64,000 bases of DNA from Clostridiales bacterium (GTDB lineage: Bacteria; Bacillota; Clostridia; Saccharofermentanales; Saccharofermentanaceae): NCBI GenBank assembly GCA_017510605.1, contig JAFWMQ010000005.1, forward strand, positions 1 through 64,000. Direction: 5' to 3'. Positions 23,431 through 31,533 of the stretch are shown here, in pieces. The notes under the pieces are model-generated. The model saw only the letters and a program-made list of their open reading frames with translations. It searched no databases and had not been told where the DNA came from. How positions within the stretch are numbered: the stretch's first letter is position 1; every line of letters begins with the position of its first letter. The position numbers were made by a program, and so were the translations under genes.

Positions 23431-25755
23431 CTATGACTTCTGAATAACAACGGTCCCGTTTTCTCCATCGACCGTAACGGTGTCGCCTGTCTTAAGTACA
23501 GTCGTGGCATTTCTGCAGCCGACGACTGCAGGAATGCCGAATTCCCTGGCAACGATCGCGGCATGTGACAGGGGCGCACCGATGTCAGTGACGATCGCGG
23601 ACACCTTGTGGAAAGCAACGGTCCAGCCGATGTTTGTTGCACGTGTCACCAGTATCTCTCCGGGAACTATCTCACCGATCCGGCTGACGTCATTAATGAC
23701 ACGGACGGTTCCGGTAACGACTCCGGCCGCGCCTGCGAAACCTTTGATATCAGAGGACACATCACCTGCAGGCCGGTCACTTATGAAGACGTCATATCTT
23801 CTGTCAGGATCAGCCAGCCATTTGTCAGGGTCGAACCTGCCGATAACGAGGTTTGGAAAGCCCGGGTAAGTGTTGTATCTTGCAAATGATTCTTTTCGCG
23901 CAGGAATATAAGCGACTGCGGAAGCATCGCCCTTGAGCAGATTAAACATCTCGGTAAAGCTCAGCATGAAGATGTCATCGCCCAGGCCGTTCAGTTCGCC
24001 CGCCTTCAGGATAAATTCTCTGAAGACGCAGAAAATGCGCACACCTTTGCTCCTTATATCTTCGCGGAAGACATTCGCGTGAATGAATTTTGAGATCTCT
24101 TTATCGATCCACTTGCGTTTGGAGGGATATTTCTCCTTGAACTCCGCGAGAGCTTCCTCATAAGCGCTCTTTTGAGCGGTCTGCATCCGGTGCAGAGGCG
24201 AACCGACTGAAGGCATGTCCTTCAGGAGATTATCGGGGAAGGAGGGATCTTCATACGAACGGGGTGACATCAGCTCCATCTCATCGGCTGAGCGGTGGCC
24301 GCAGGCGCGGATATAATCTTCACGCGTCATGCGTCCTTCGGCAACGTCCTCTAACAACAGCATCGGTTTCATGCAGTCGATAATGCCGACGCATCCAGTG
24401 CATAACCTGTTTGACATGTCTTCTCCTGCGATCTTCGCGATCTTCTTGCGCGTTCCGAAAAGCGGCACAAGCGAAGTCCCGCTCTCGGCCATGATCGAAG
24501 CGAGGCCGTCGTTAAGGTAACCCTGGAGCACGTCGTCCCAATACTTCATGAGGGATCTGCTGTCCGTGAACTTGCGGACTTCCAGGATCAGGCTCTCAGA
24601 GATGCTGTCGAGATTTTGCACCATCTCGTGCTTCTGCTTCTTCGTAAGCCTGGACTTGTTTTTTGGAAAGAAGAGGTTCTTTATCTTCCTCAGGAATGCC
24701 TTCTTATCAAAGGGCGAGATGGGCACTTCAACGCCCTCGGGAATCTCTCCAACGAGCTCTTTGATCTTCTCGTAAGCTTTATCACGCTTAGTGCCGAATC
24801 TCACCATCAGAGAGCACATGACAGAGATGTTCATGTATGCCTGTCCGTTGATGTTGTCGAGCCAGTCAGGCAGGCCAAGCACGTCGTTGATCTTCTCCAG
24901 AACGCTGAAGGTCATGGGGCTTACGGGTTTCATGAAGATCTCACCGACATTGGTCTTGGTGAGGAGCTTATAGCCCGATCGCGTGCCGTTGATGTCGTAG
25001 TTTTTAGGATCTATTCTGCGGAGTGTTGTTATCGGGCGTGCCTGCAAAATATAAACTTTGCGGTTCGCTATTGCCCATTCGATATCCATCGGTAAGCCGT
25101 AAAAAGATCTGATCGCGAGCGAATATTTGCGGAGGCTCTTAGCATAAGGCGCGATCTCTTCTTTGCCCTCGAAGGTCTTATCGACAGCGCCGATCTTGAA
25201 TTCTTCCGCATTCTCAGTTCCTGACACGAGCTTCTCGCCTTCGCCGTGAACATAGTTTCCGATGATCTTATCGTCTTTGCCGGTTATTATGTCTGACGTG
25301 AAGATCACTCCCGCAAGATCCGGTCTTACGAACTCCTGGATGACGACTCCGATGCCTTCACCGGCTTCGTCATTCCGGGTTTTGTATTCTTCGACACGCA
25401 CGCTCTTGGCGGATGCTGCGACCTGTGCCACCGCGTCACTGATCTTATCAACACTGACGTCAGTCAATGTCTCGTACTGCCCTGCGAAAGAATTGCTCTC
25501 GCCGTCCTCGCCGATAGCCGAAGACCTGACTGCGTAAGTCTTATTTTTGTTAAGTCCGGGCAACAGTTCTGCCAGTTCTTTCTGCGCGTCTTCCGTTATC
25601 TTCCCGTCCCGGAAACCGTCTGCGGTGATAACGTATCCGGCCGGAATGTTCAGTTTAAGATTCTGCATCATGAGAGACAGGGATGAAGCCTTCCCGCCTG
25701 CAGTCTTCATCTTTTCGGGAGGTAAAGATCTTAAGTCACAGATATATCTCATCAT
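23431..25755 (-). CDS. PEP synthase-like phosphotransferase (rifampin phosphotransferase-like)
   Basis: 774 residues. The N-terminal ~300 residues are a PEP synthase/PPDK ATP-grasp domain: GGKASSLSLM, YAVRSSAIGEDGESNSFAGQYET, GVVIQEFV, AGVIFTSD and MDIEWAIANRKVYILQARP. A variable middle region follows. The C-terminal ~90 residues are the swivelling phosphohistidine domain, with the acceptor His in IGAPLSHAAIVAREFGIPAV. The PEP/pyruvate-binding barrel of true PEP synthases is absent, which is the layout of rifampin phosphotransferase and related enzymes that use ATP to phosphorylate a small molecule. The start overlaps the stop of its TetR gene (TGATG). Antibiotic inactivation is possible; the substrate is unproven. 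Confidence 0.78.
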   Translation of the reverse strand: MMRYICDLRSLPPEKMKTAGGKASSLSLMMQNLKLNIPAGYVITADGFRDGKITEDAQKELAELLPGLNKNKTYAVRSSAIGEDGESNSFAGQYETLTDVSVDKISDAVAQVAASAKSVRVEEYKTRNDEAGEGIGVVIQEFVRPDLAGVIFTSDIITGKDDKIIGNYVHGEGEKLVSGTENAEEFKIGAVDKTFEGKEEIAPYAKSLRKYSLAIRSFYGLPMDIEWAIANRKVYILQARPITTLRRIDPKNYDINGTRSGYKLLTKTNVGEIFMKPVSPMTFSVLEKINDVLGLPDWLDNINGQAYMNISVMCSLMVRFGTKRDKAYEKIKELVGEIPEGVEVPISPFDKKAFLRKIKNLFFPKNKSRLTKKQKHEMVQNLDSISESLILEVRKFTDSRSLMKYWDDVLQGYLNDGLASIMAESGTSLVPLFGTRKKIAKIAGEDMSNRLCTGCVGIIDCMKPMLLLEDVAEGRMTREDYIRACGHRSADEMELMSPRSYEDPSFPDNLLKDMPSVGSPLHRMQTAQKSAYEEALAEFKEKYPSKRKWIDKEISKFIHANVFREDIRSKGVRIFCVFREFILKAGELNGLGDDIFMLSFTEMFNLLKGDASAVAYIPARKESFARYNTYPGFPNLVIGRFDPDKWLADPDRRYDVFISDRPAGDVSSDIKGFAGAAGVVTGTVRVINDVSRIGEIVPGEILVTRATNIGWTVAFHKVSAIVTDIGAPLSHAAIVAREFGIPAVVGCRNATTVLKTGDTVTVDGENGTVVIQKS

Positions 25756-26333
25756 CAGTCACCCAGCAAAAGATCGACTCTCATGTCGATGTATTTTTTT
25801 AGTTCTTTATCCTTGTTAAGGTCGATGCCGAAGCTCTCTTTGATGTCGTCTTTGCGGCACACGATGAGTTGCATCATGGCAGAAAGTTCATATGCGATAA
25901 GCTTGCATTCCTTATCGGTCTTGCGGCCAGCGTAATGCTTTTTAACATAGGGGAAGCTGAACGACTCCTGCGAGAGGTCTCTATGGAAGAGAACATGACC
26001 CGTGATAGCCTTCGTGAATTTTGGGTTTTCTACCAGACACTTCGCGACAATGAAATGGAGTTTTTTGAGAAGCTCTTTTGGCTCGATGCCGGAGGCGATG
26101 AGCTTTGCGACCTCGTCCTCATTAAGAAAACTCATGTACTGTTTCCGGAACGTCTGGTAAAGAAGGTTCTCCCTTGAACCGAAGCAGTAGTTGATCATGG
26201 AAGCCTTGGTTCCGGCTCTTTCAGCAATCTGTCTGGAAGTTACATTAAAAGGGTCATCCATCTCCTCCATAAGACTGAAGGCTGCATCAATGAGTTTTTC
26301 CTTTGTGATATTGAGCTTTTCTTCTTTTTGCAT
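25755..26333 (-). CDS. TetR family regulator of the phosphotransferase gene
   Basis: About 192 residues. The N-terminal HTH reads LIDAAFSLMEEMDDPFNVTSRQIAERAGTKASMINYCFGSRENLLYQTF, shown here by its core RQIAERAGTKASMINYCF. The C-terminal domain is unassigned. ATG 26333 is supported by CGGAG eight bases upstream; the longer open frame crosses the operator and is not credible. The coding end overlaps the phosphotransferase start by one base, so they form one operon. A 22-bp palindrome directly upstream is the likely operator. Confidence 0.87.
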   Translation of the reverse strand: MQKEEKLNITKEKLIDAAFSLMEEMDDPFNVTSRQIAERAGTKASMINYCFGSRENLLYQTFRKQYMSFLNEDEVAKLIASGIEPKELLKKLHFIVAKCLVENPKFTKAITGHVLFHRDLSQESFSFPYVKKHYAGRKTDKECKLIAYELSAMMQLIVCRKDDIKESFGIDLNKDKELKKYIDMRVDLLLGD

Positions 26334-26345
26334 AATTGATCTCCG

Positions 26346-26367
26346 ATTATTGAACGTGTTCAATAAT
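26346..26367. promoter_or_regulatory. 22-bp perfect palindrome, likely TetR operator
   Basis: ATTATTGAAC and GTTCAATAAT are 10-bp complementary arms about a 2-bp centre, 12 nt before the TetR start codon. Palindromes with TTGAAC...GTTCAA are frequent TetR-family sites, so autoregulation of the TetR-phosphotransferase operon is inferred. Confidence 0.7.
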
Positions 26368-26451
26368 GATATTATCACGCTTTTTCCAACTGTGCAACAC
26401 CATGACCTCCCAATGATATAATTACAGCAGTTTTCGAATGGAGGGTTGATC

Positions 26452-26754
26452 ATGGTAAGGCACGTTATAGTTTGGACGCTTAAGGACGAATTCTCTGACA
26501 GCGAGAAAGAAGAGATCAAGGCCGGAATCAAGGCAGGTCTCGAAGGTCTTCTTGGCAGGATCCCGGGCCTTATAGAGATCAAGGTAAATACTGATAAACT
26601 CGCCAGCTCTTCGGGCGACGCAATGCTCGATTCACTTTTCGAGAGCGAAGAAGCTCTGAAGAATTATTCATCAAATCCTCTGCACGTTGAGGTCGCGACC
26701 ACGAAGGTCAGACCGTTTGTTAAGGTTCGCAGCAGTTTTGATTACGAAGTTTAA
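26452..26754 (+). CDS. Dabb domain (stress-responsive alpha/beta barrel) protein
   Basis: 100 residues, a single Dabb domain. MVRHVIVWTLKDEFSD has the conserved His of the first strand, LLGRIPGLIEIKV follows, and the end carries LFESEEALKNYSSNPLHVEV. These small dimeric barrels are found in stress responses and in polyketide-type ring closures; no function is fixed for bacterial ones. GGAGGG six bases upstream fixes ATG 26452. A TATAAT -10 is at 26417-26422. It is divergent from the TetR gene. Confidence 0.87.
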   Translation: MVRHVIVWTLKDEFSDSEKEEIKAGIKAGLEGLLGRIPGLIEIKVNTDKLASSSGDAMLDSLFESEEALKNYSSNPLHVEVATTKVRPFVKVRSSFDYEV

Positions 26755-26842
26755 GAATATAAAGCCGTCCGGCCTTTGGCGGTTGACGATTATCCGAAGC
26801 GGTGTGAAAATTGCAATATAAAATCAGAAAGGAAATAGGATT

Positions 26843-27250
26843 ATGGAAGGCATCGAGAAAGTTTGCGCATTTTTGGAAAAGACAAAGACATATTATCTGG
26901 CAACCGTTGACGGCGGCCAGCCCAGGGTAAGACCTTTTGGCACGGTTCTCTTATATGAGGGCAAGCTCTATATCCAGACAGGAAAAGTTAAGCCGGTCTC
27001 ACAGCAGCTTGCAGCTAATCCCAAGGCTGAGATCTGTGCTTTCGACGGAGAGACGGGCACATGGCTCCGCGTATCGGGTGAGCTGATCAATGATGATTCA
27101 CACGATGTTAAGGTTGCCATGCTCGACAAGCATCCGGAACTCAAGTTCATGTACAGCGCTGATGACGATAACACCCAGGTTCTTTACTTTAAGGATGCAA
27201 CAGCTGTATTCAGTTCATTTACAGCTGCTCCGGAGAGCTTCACGTTCTAA
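26843..27250 (+). CDS. Pyridoxamine 5'-phosphate oxidase-like flavoprotein
   Basis: 135 residues, a split-barrel fold of the PNPOx-like family. TYYLATVDGGQPRVRPFG is the usual N-terminal strand pair, LYIQTGKVKPVSQQLAANPKAEICAF the flavin-contacting core, and WLRVSGEL the fourth strand. Members bind FMN or F420 and act as small reductases or flavin stores; this one is too short and divergent to be PdxH. AAAGGAAATAGG is upstream. It lies 9 nt before nudC and is probably co-transcribed with it. Confidence 0.85.
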   Translation: MEGIEKVCAFLEKTKTYYLATVDGGQPRVRPFGTVLLYEGKLYIQTGKVKPVSQQLAANPKAEICAFDGETGTWLRVSGELINDDSHDVKVAMLDKHPELKFMYSADDDNTQVLYFKDATAVFSSFTAAPESFTF

Positions 27251-27258
27251 ACCGATCT

Positions 27259-28083
27259 ATGATCCAGGATATATTTCCCCATAAGCTGGATAATCATTAT
27301 TATCCGGCGCGAAGACCTGCCGAAGGCAGTTATGTAATGGCGTTCAGGCACCAGGAGATCCTCGTCAAGGGCGGGGCATTTCCGCGTGTAAGTGAGTTTT
27401 CCGATGAGTACCGTGACAGGCTTATCTATTTTTTCGCGCTCGACGAAGAATATTATTTTTTCCTTGATGCCGGGGATGAAAGCCTGACACTTCCTGACGG
27501 ATATGAATTCGTGAATGTCAGATCTTTCAGGCGTTCCGGAGCAGCCGCGAAAGAGAACGTATTCCTTGCATTTACGGCGCTCCAGCTTGCCAATTGGTAC
27601 CGCGGAAACAAATACTGCGGCATATGCGGTAAGGAAACCCATAAAGATGATAAAGAGCGCGCACTGCGCTGTGAATGCGGCAATGTGATCTATCCCCGGA
27701 TCGTGCCTGCAGTTATAGTCGGCATCACGAACGGCGATAAGATCCTTGTGACGAAATACAAGACCGGATTTGCTCATTTCGCACTGGTGGCAGGATTTAC
27801 GGAGATCGGTGAGACTTTGGAAGAGACAGTCGCCAGGGAAGCGATGGAAGAGACAGGTCTTCATGTAAAGAACATCCGCTATTACAAGTCGCAGCCATGG
27901 GGCATCGTTGACGATCTCCTCGTCGGTTTCTACTGCGATGTTGACGGTGATGATACGATCAGGATGGACGAGGGCGAACTCAAAGTTGCCGAATGGCGCA
28001 CCCGTGAAGAGATCGAGCTTCAGCCCGATGATTACAGCCTCACAAATGAGATGATGAGGATGTTCAAGGAAGGGAAGCAATAA
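27259..28083 (+). CDS. nudC: NAD(H) pyrophosphatase / decapping Nudix hydrolase
   Basis: 274 residues. The central zinc ribbon has four Cys (CGICGK and CECGN, about residues 120-143). The Nudix box GFTEIGETLEETVAREAMEETGL matches GX5EX7REUXEEXGU. The NudC-specific motif usually written SQPWPF appears as SQPWGI, so the nucleotide pocket may be altered. NudC splits NADH to NMNH and AMP and removes NAD caps from RNA. The ATG follows the flavoprotein gene by 9 nt without a strong ribosome site, suggesting coupling. The end converges on znuB. Confidence 0.88.
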   Translation: MIQDIFPHKLDNHYYPARRPAEGSYVMAFRHQEILVKGGAFPRVSEFSDEYRDRLIYFFALDEEYYFFLDAGDESLTLPDGYEFVNVRSFRRSGAAAKENVFLAFTALQLANWYRGNKYCGICGKETHKDDKERALRCECGNVIYPRIVPAVIVGITNGDKILVTKYKTGFAHFALVAGFTEIGETLEETVAREAMEETGLHVKNIRYYKSQPWGIVDDLLVGFYCDVDGDDTIRMDEGELKVAEWRTREEIELQPDDYSLTNEMMRMFKEGKQ

Positions 28084-28108
28084 CCCTTCCTGCAGGTTTT
28101 GCCGCCGG

Positions 28109-28942
28109 TCAGCGGCGCAGCTTCCCTATAAGCGAGCACACGCCGAATGCAGCGATGTCGGCAATGACTATAGTTGAACCAACAGGTGTCCTCCAGAAGA
28201 TCGAGAGGACTATTCCCAATAATGCACAGGAAACGGAGAGGATCGCAGAGAAAACCGTTACCGAACGGAAACTCTTGAAGATCCTCATTGCGGAAAGTGC
28301 AGGGAAGATTACCAGGGCAGATACGAGGAGTGAGCCGACAAGGTTCATTGCTAGAACGATGATCACGGCGATTATAGTTGCGATCAGGAAGTTCAGAAAG
28401 GTTGTTTTGGTGCCGACTGCTTTTGCAAAACTCTCATCGAATGTGACTGCAAAGAATCTGTTGTAGAGAGCAATAAACGCAATAACCACAACAATAGACA
28501 GCACTATGCAGAGGATCACTTCAGAACGTGTCAGGGTGAGTATTTTTGCCGAGCCGAAAAGTGTTGAACAGACATCACCCGAGATATTTGATGAAGTCGG
28601 GAAAAGGTTCATCAACAGATAACCTACAGCCAATGCGCCGACCGATATCATGGCTATGGAGGCGTCTCCCTTGATCTTTGCATTCTGGCCGGTCCATAAA
28701 AGAAGGATCGCGCAGATTATAGTGATAGGAAGCGTCAGGGCCATTTGGTCAGTAAGTCCGACAACTGCGGCGATTGCCATGGCGCCGAAAGCAACATGCG
28801 AGAGGCCGTCACCGATATATGAGAATCTCTTGAGAACAAGAATTACACCGAGTAAAGATGAGCAGAGCGCGATCAGAACGCCTGCAATAAGGGCATATCT
28901 GACAAACGGGTATGAGAGATAACTGAGGAGTAAATTAATCAT
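28109..28942 (-). CDS. znuB: Zinc ABC transporter permease
   Basis: About 277 residues with eight or nine membrane helices, the ABC-3 permease fold of zinc/manganese importers. Typical stretches are LKRFSYIGDGLSHVAFGAMA, FAVTFDESFAKAVGT and NLVGSLLVSALVIFPALSAM. I chose ATG 28942 (MINLLLSYLSYPF), which overlaps the ATPase stop by 8 nt, instead of a longer frame inside znuC. Last gene of the znuA-znuC-znuB operon. Confidence 0.9.
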   Translation of the reverse strand: MINLLLSYLSYPFVRYALIAGVLIALCSSLLGVILVLKRFSYIGDGLSHVAFGAMAIAAVVGLTDQMALTLPITIICAILLLWTGQNAKIKGDASIAMISVGALAVGYLLMNLFPTSSNISGDVCSTLFGSAKILTLTRSEVILCIVLSIVVVIAFIALYNRFFAVTFDESFAKAVGTKTTFLNFLIATIIAVIIVLAMNLVGSLLVSALVIFPALSAMRIFKSFRSVTVFSAILSVSCALLGIVLSIFWRTPVGSTIVIADIAAFGVCSLIGKLRR

Positions 28943-29642
28943 GATGATGACCTTCCCCGAGATATTTGCTTCCTGCAGGTGATTTTCTGTAGTCTTCGAC
29001 TGTCCCGAAAAAGAAATCGTCACCGATGTGAAGAACATGTTTTGCGTATTTAACCGAGCAGGCAATATCGTGAGAGATCATGATGATCGTGATGCCTTCA
29101 TCATTGAGTTTATCTATAAGCGCGTACATCTCGGAAGTTACCATCGGATCAAGCCCTGCTACAGGTTCATCCAAAAGGAGCATCTTCTCGGTTGCGCAGA
29201 GCGCACGGGCAAGCAGGACACGCTGCTGCTGGCCGCCTGAAAGGTCTCTGTAACACCAATGCGCGATATCACTGATTCCAAGGCGTTCCATGTTATCCTG
29301 AGCTCTTTTCCTGTCCTGTTTGGAATAGAAAAGATGGTATCCCAGACTGTTCTGGCAGCCTGATAAAACGACTTCATAAACGGAAGCGGGGAAGTCTTTC
29401 TGAACGATGGTCTGCTGGGGGAGATAACCTATCTTCGAAGCGGTAAGATCATCGTTATATTCTATGGAACCGGCAAGGGGTTTCTGCAGCCGGAGGATCG
29501 TTCTCATGAGAGTCGATTTGCCTGCACCGTTCTCGCCGACTATACAAAGATAATCACCCTTCTCGACACTGAAACTCAGGTCTTCCGTAAGGGTTATATT
29601 CTCGTATCCGAGCTTTAGTTTTTTGCAGATCAGCTGTTCCAT
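28935..29642 (-). CDS. znuC: Zinc ABC transporter ATP-binding protein
   Basis: 235 residues. Walker A GENGAGKST, Q-loop IGYLPQQ, signature LSGGQQQRV, Walker B MLLLDEPVAGLDP and the switch His of MISHD are all present. The C-terminus is His-rich (GEGHHHD), as often seen in zinc importers. It lies 15 nt after znuA and overlaps znuB. It energises the znuB channel. Confidence 0.92.
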   Translation of the reverse strand: MEQLICKKLKLGYENITLTEDLSFSVEKGDYLCIVGENGAGKSTLMRTILRLQKPLAGSIEYNDDLTASKIGYLPQQTIVQKDFPASVYEVVLSGCQNSLGYHLFYSKQDRKRAQDNMERLGISDIAHWCYRDLSGGQQQRVLLARALCATEKMLLLDEPVAGLDPMVTSEMYALIDKLNDEGITIIMISHDIACSVKYAKHVLHIGDDFFFGTVEDYRKSPAGSKYLGEGHHHD

Positions 29643-29657
29643 AGTTCCTTATAGAAT

Positions 29658-30647
29658 TTATGCGAGGGCCTTTCTCAGGACCTCCATGTTTTGTTCCATT
29701 ACCGATATGTACGTAACTCCTTTAGCGCTGTCAGCAGAAGTAGTGCTCTGCATCGAATCCATTACCAGGATCTCCTGATCCTTGGCTGAAGTATTTTCTA
29801 TGATCGTCTTTGCGATCGCATGATCAGCGCCTTCTATGACAAGAACGGTATTAAGTCCCAGTTCGTCGATCTTGCCTGAGAGAAAAACAATCGTATCAAA
29901 GCTTGCTTCCGTTTCAGCCGAACACCCGGCAAATGCGGCATAGTAATTGAGACCGTAGTCGTCTATAAGATATCTGAAAGGAAATCTGTCACCGAACAGG
30001 ATCGTATCTTTGCTGCTGCTTCCCGCGACGGTGGCAAATTCTATATCAAGATCCTGCAGTTTGCAGTTATAACTTTCAGCGTTTGCCTTGTAGGTTTCCA
30101 TGTTCTCGGGATCAGCTTTTCCCATGGCATCAGCGATTCCCGTTACCAGGATCTGTGCATTCTTGAGCGAGAGCCATACATGCTCGTCATATTCGGTTTC
30201 TTCTTCGCCGTTTTCTTCTGCTTCTTCCTGCATGCCTTCGACGATCTCCTCTTCTACAACGTTATCGCCCAGAAGATCAAGAAGATTAACTACCTGCATT
30301 TCCTTATTAACGGCTTCTTTCAGCGCATCCTCCACCCACTCGTCAGATTCGCCTCCGACATAAACGAAAACGTCACAAGTTGAGATCCTGATGATGTCCT
30401 GTGCGGTCGGCTGGAAACTGTGCATGTCAACGCCGTTATCCAAAAGAAGCGTCAGATCGATGTTACTGATCTTGTCTCCGGCAATCTGTCTGACCCAGTC
30501 ATATTCGGGAAAGATAGTCGTGACAATGCTGAGCCTGCCGCTTCCGGCGTCAGTATTTACAGAGGAGCATGAGCAGACAACGAAAAGCATCAGTGCTGCA
30601 AGCAGCCCTGAGTATATTTTCCGCGTTTTGTTAAGAAATGCCGGCAA
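29658..30647 (-). CDS. znuA: Zinc-binding lipoprotein of the ABC transporter
   Basis: 329 residues. The signal ends in a lipobox (LFVVCSCSS), so the mature protein is lipid-anchored. The cluster A-I metal-binding fold carries ligands in VDMHSFQPT and DEHVWLSL, plus FGDRFPFRYL and VLVIEGADHA in the second lobe. The usual His-rich loop before the second His ligand is here a Glu-rich stretch (VVEEEIVEGMQEEAEENGEEE). A consensus promoter (30691-30719) and Fur/Zur-like boxes lie upstream. Zinc is the likely cargo; manganese cannot be excluded. AAAAGGAGCGGG precedes the start. Confidence 0.9.
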   Translation of the reverse strand: MPAFLNKTRKIYSGLLAALMLFVVCSCSSVNTDAGSGRLSIVTTIFPEYDWVRQIAGDKISNIDLTLLLDNGVDMHSFQPTAQDIIRISTCDVFVYVGGESDEWVEDALKEAVNKEMQVVNLLDLLGDNVVEEEIVEGMQEEAEENGEEETEYDEHVWLSLKNAQILVTGIADAMGKADPENMETYKANAESYNCKLQDLDIEFATVAGSSSKDTILFGDRFPFRYLIDDYGLNYYAAFAGCSAETEASFDTIVFLSGKIDELGLNTVLVIEGADHAIAKTIIENTSAKDQEILVMDSMQSTTSADSAKGVTYISVMEQNMEVLRKALA

Positions 30648-30690
30648 GTGACTTCCCGCTCCTTTTTATATATTTTCGGTTGCGGAAGGT

Positions 30691-30719
30691 ATTATATTGG
30701 CGGCCGGATTGAGTGTCAA
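30691..30719 (-). promoter_or_regulatory. Consensus promoter of znuACB
   Basis: On the minus strand TTGACA (30714-30719), a 17-nt spacer and TATAAT (30691-30696) match the sigma-A consensus at all 12 positions. Confidence 0.85.
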
Positions 30720-30727
30720 TATGAAAC

Positions 30728-30765
30728 TGATTATCAATTTCAACAAAAATTGATAATAATTCTCA
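30728..30765 (-). promoter_or_regulatory. Two Fur/Zur-like boxes upstream of znuACB
   Basis: TGAGAATTATTATCA (30751-30765, minus strand) differs at one position from the 7-1-7 Fur-family consensus TGATAATNATTATCA. TGAAATTGATAATCA (30728-30742) is a weaker copy. Their centres are 23 bp apart and the nearer box lies 8 nt upstream of the -35. Zinc-dependent repression by a Zur-type regulator is inferred. Confidence 0.6.
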
Positions 30766-30811
30766 TTTTTGCACCCGCTCTCATCGTAAAAATCACAGCC
30801 GGCACTGTATT

Positions 30812-30841
30812 TTGCCGTGATTTTCGGCTTTGTGATACAAT
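30812..30841 (+). promoter_or_regulatory. Possible promoter of the bitopic membrane protein gene
   Basis: TTGCCG (30812-30817), 18 nt and TACAAT (30836-30841) lie about 35 nt before the GTG start. Complementary AAAATCAC and GTGATTTT segments flank and overlap the -35. Confidence 0.4.
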
Positions 30842-30877
30842 AGCGGTCAGTTATTTCTGTTCCGGGGGGCAGGTTAC

Positions 30878-31519
30878 GTGAAAAATACCAAGCTGCTTAT
30901 CATATCGTTAGTTGCGTTTGTTTTCTTCGGTATAATTATTTTCTTTATGAGAAACCTCATTTTCGGAGGGATTGCGGGAACATATGAAGAGGCGCAGCCC
31001 AACAAGTCAGCATATACTGACAAATGGATATCCTATGAAGTAATTGCCTGTTTTGGAGAATATGCCGAAGAGACCGAGACAGAGTATTTTATCCCGACCG
31101 GACACTCCTACTATTACCTGATCTGGATGGCTGACGGATCGATCATGCCGCTTTCGGTTTCCAAGAAGGCTGACAAAGAATACCTGGATGCCCTGACCCT
31201 TGCCACATATGATTATTGTGACGGCAAGACGAGGATGATCGAGATGGAGCCCAGGACTTTTATCGGAACCATAAAAAGCCAGGAAACCGAAGCTCTCAGA
31301 TACTATAACGAAGCCCTTACAGGAATGGAGACGACCGCTGCAAACGGCTGGACTATCCGTTATGAACTCATGGACTGCACAGATACCCGTTTAGGCTATA
31401 TCCTGCTCTGCTCCGCAGTTATAATGATCCCTGTTTTCGGAATCGTTAGTTATATTGTTAGCGTCAAAAAAGAGAAGAAGACTAAGGTCAACGGAGAGAC
31501 CGGCTACCTGCCCAGATAA
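30878..31519 (+). CDS. Membrane protein of unknown function, two terminal helices
   Basis: 213 residues with one helix at each end (LLIISLVAFVFFGIIIFFM and LGYILLCSAVIMIPVFGIVSYIV). The ~130-residue domain between them is probably outside the cell. The start codon is GTG with GGGGGG about eight bases upstream. I do not recognise the family; two-helix proteins with a central domain of this kind are often annotated as DUF6709-like in Clostridia, but I cannot confirm that. It has its own promoter and is divergent from znuA. Confidence 0.65.
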   Translation: MKNTKLLIISLVAFVFFGIIIFFMRNLIFGGIAGTYEEAQPNKSAYTDKWISYEVIACFGEYAEETETEYFIPTGHSYYYLIWMADGSIMPLSVSKKADKEYLDALTLATYDYCDGKTRMIEMEPRTFIGTIKSQETEALRYYNEALTGMETTAANGWTIRYELMDCTDTRLGYILLCSAVIMIPVFGIVSYIVSVKKEKKTKVNGETGYLPR

Positions 31520-31533
31520 GGCGCCTTTTCTGA

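Noticed and set aside
27247..28080. 277-codon minus-strand open frame opposite nudC
   Set aside because: It is a full antisense shadow of nudC, whose zinc and Nudix motifs are unmistakable.
28101..28116. GCCGC/GCGGC hairpin between nudC and znuB as a bidirectional terminator
   Set aside because: Only 5 bp, overlaps the znuB coding end and has no T-tract on either side.
30648..30881. 77-codon plus-strand open frame between znuA and the membrane protein gene
   Set aside because: It covers the znu promoter and Fur/Zur boxes, has no ribosome site and no sensible protein features.
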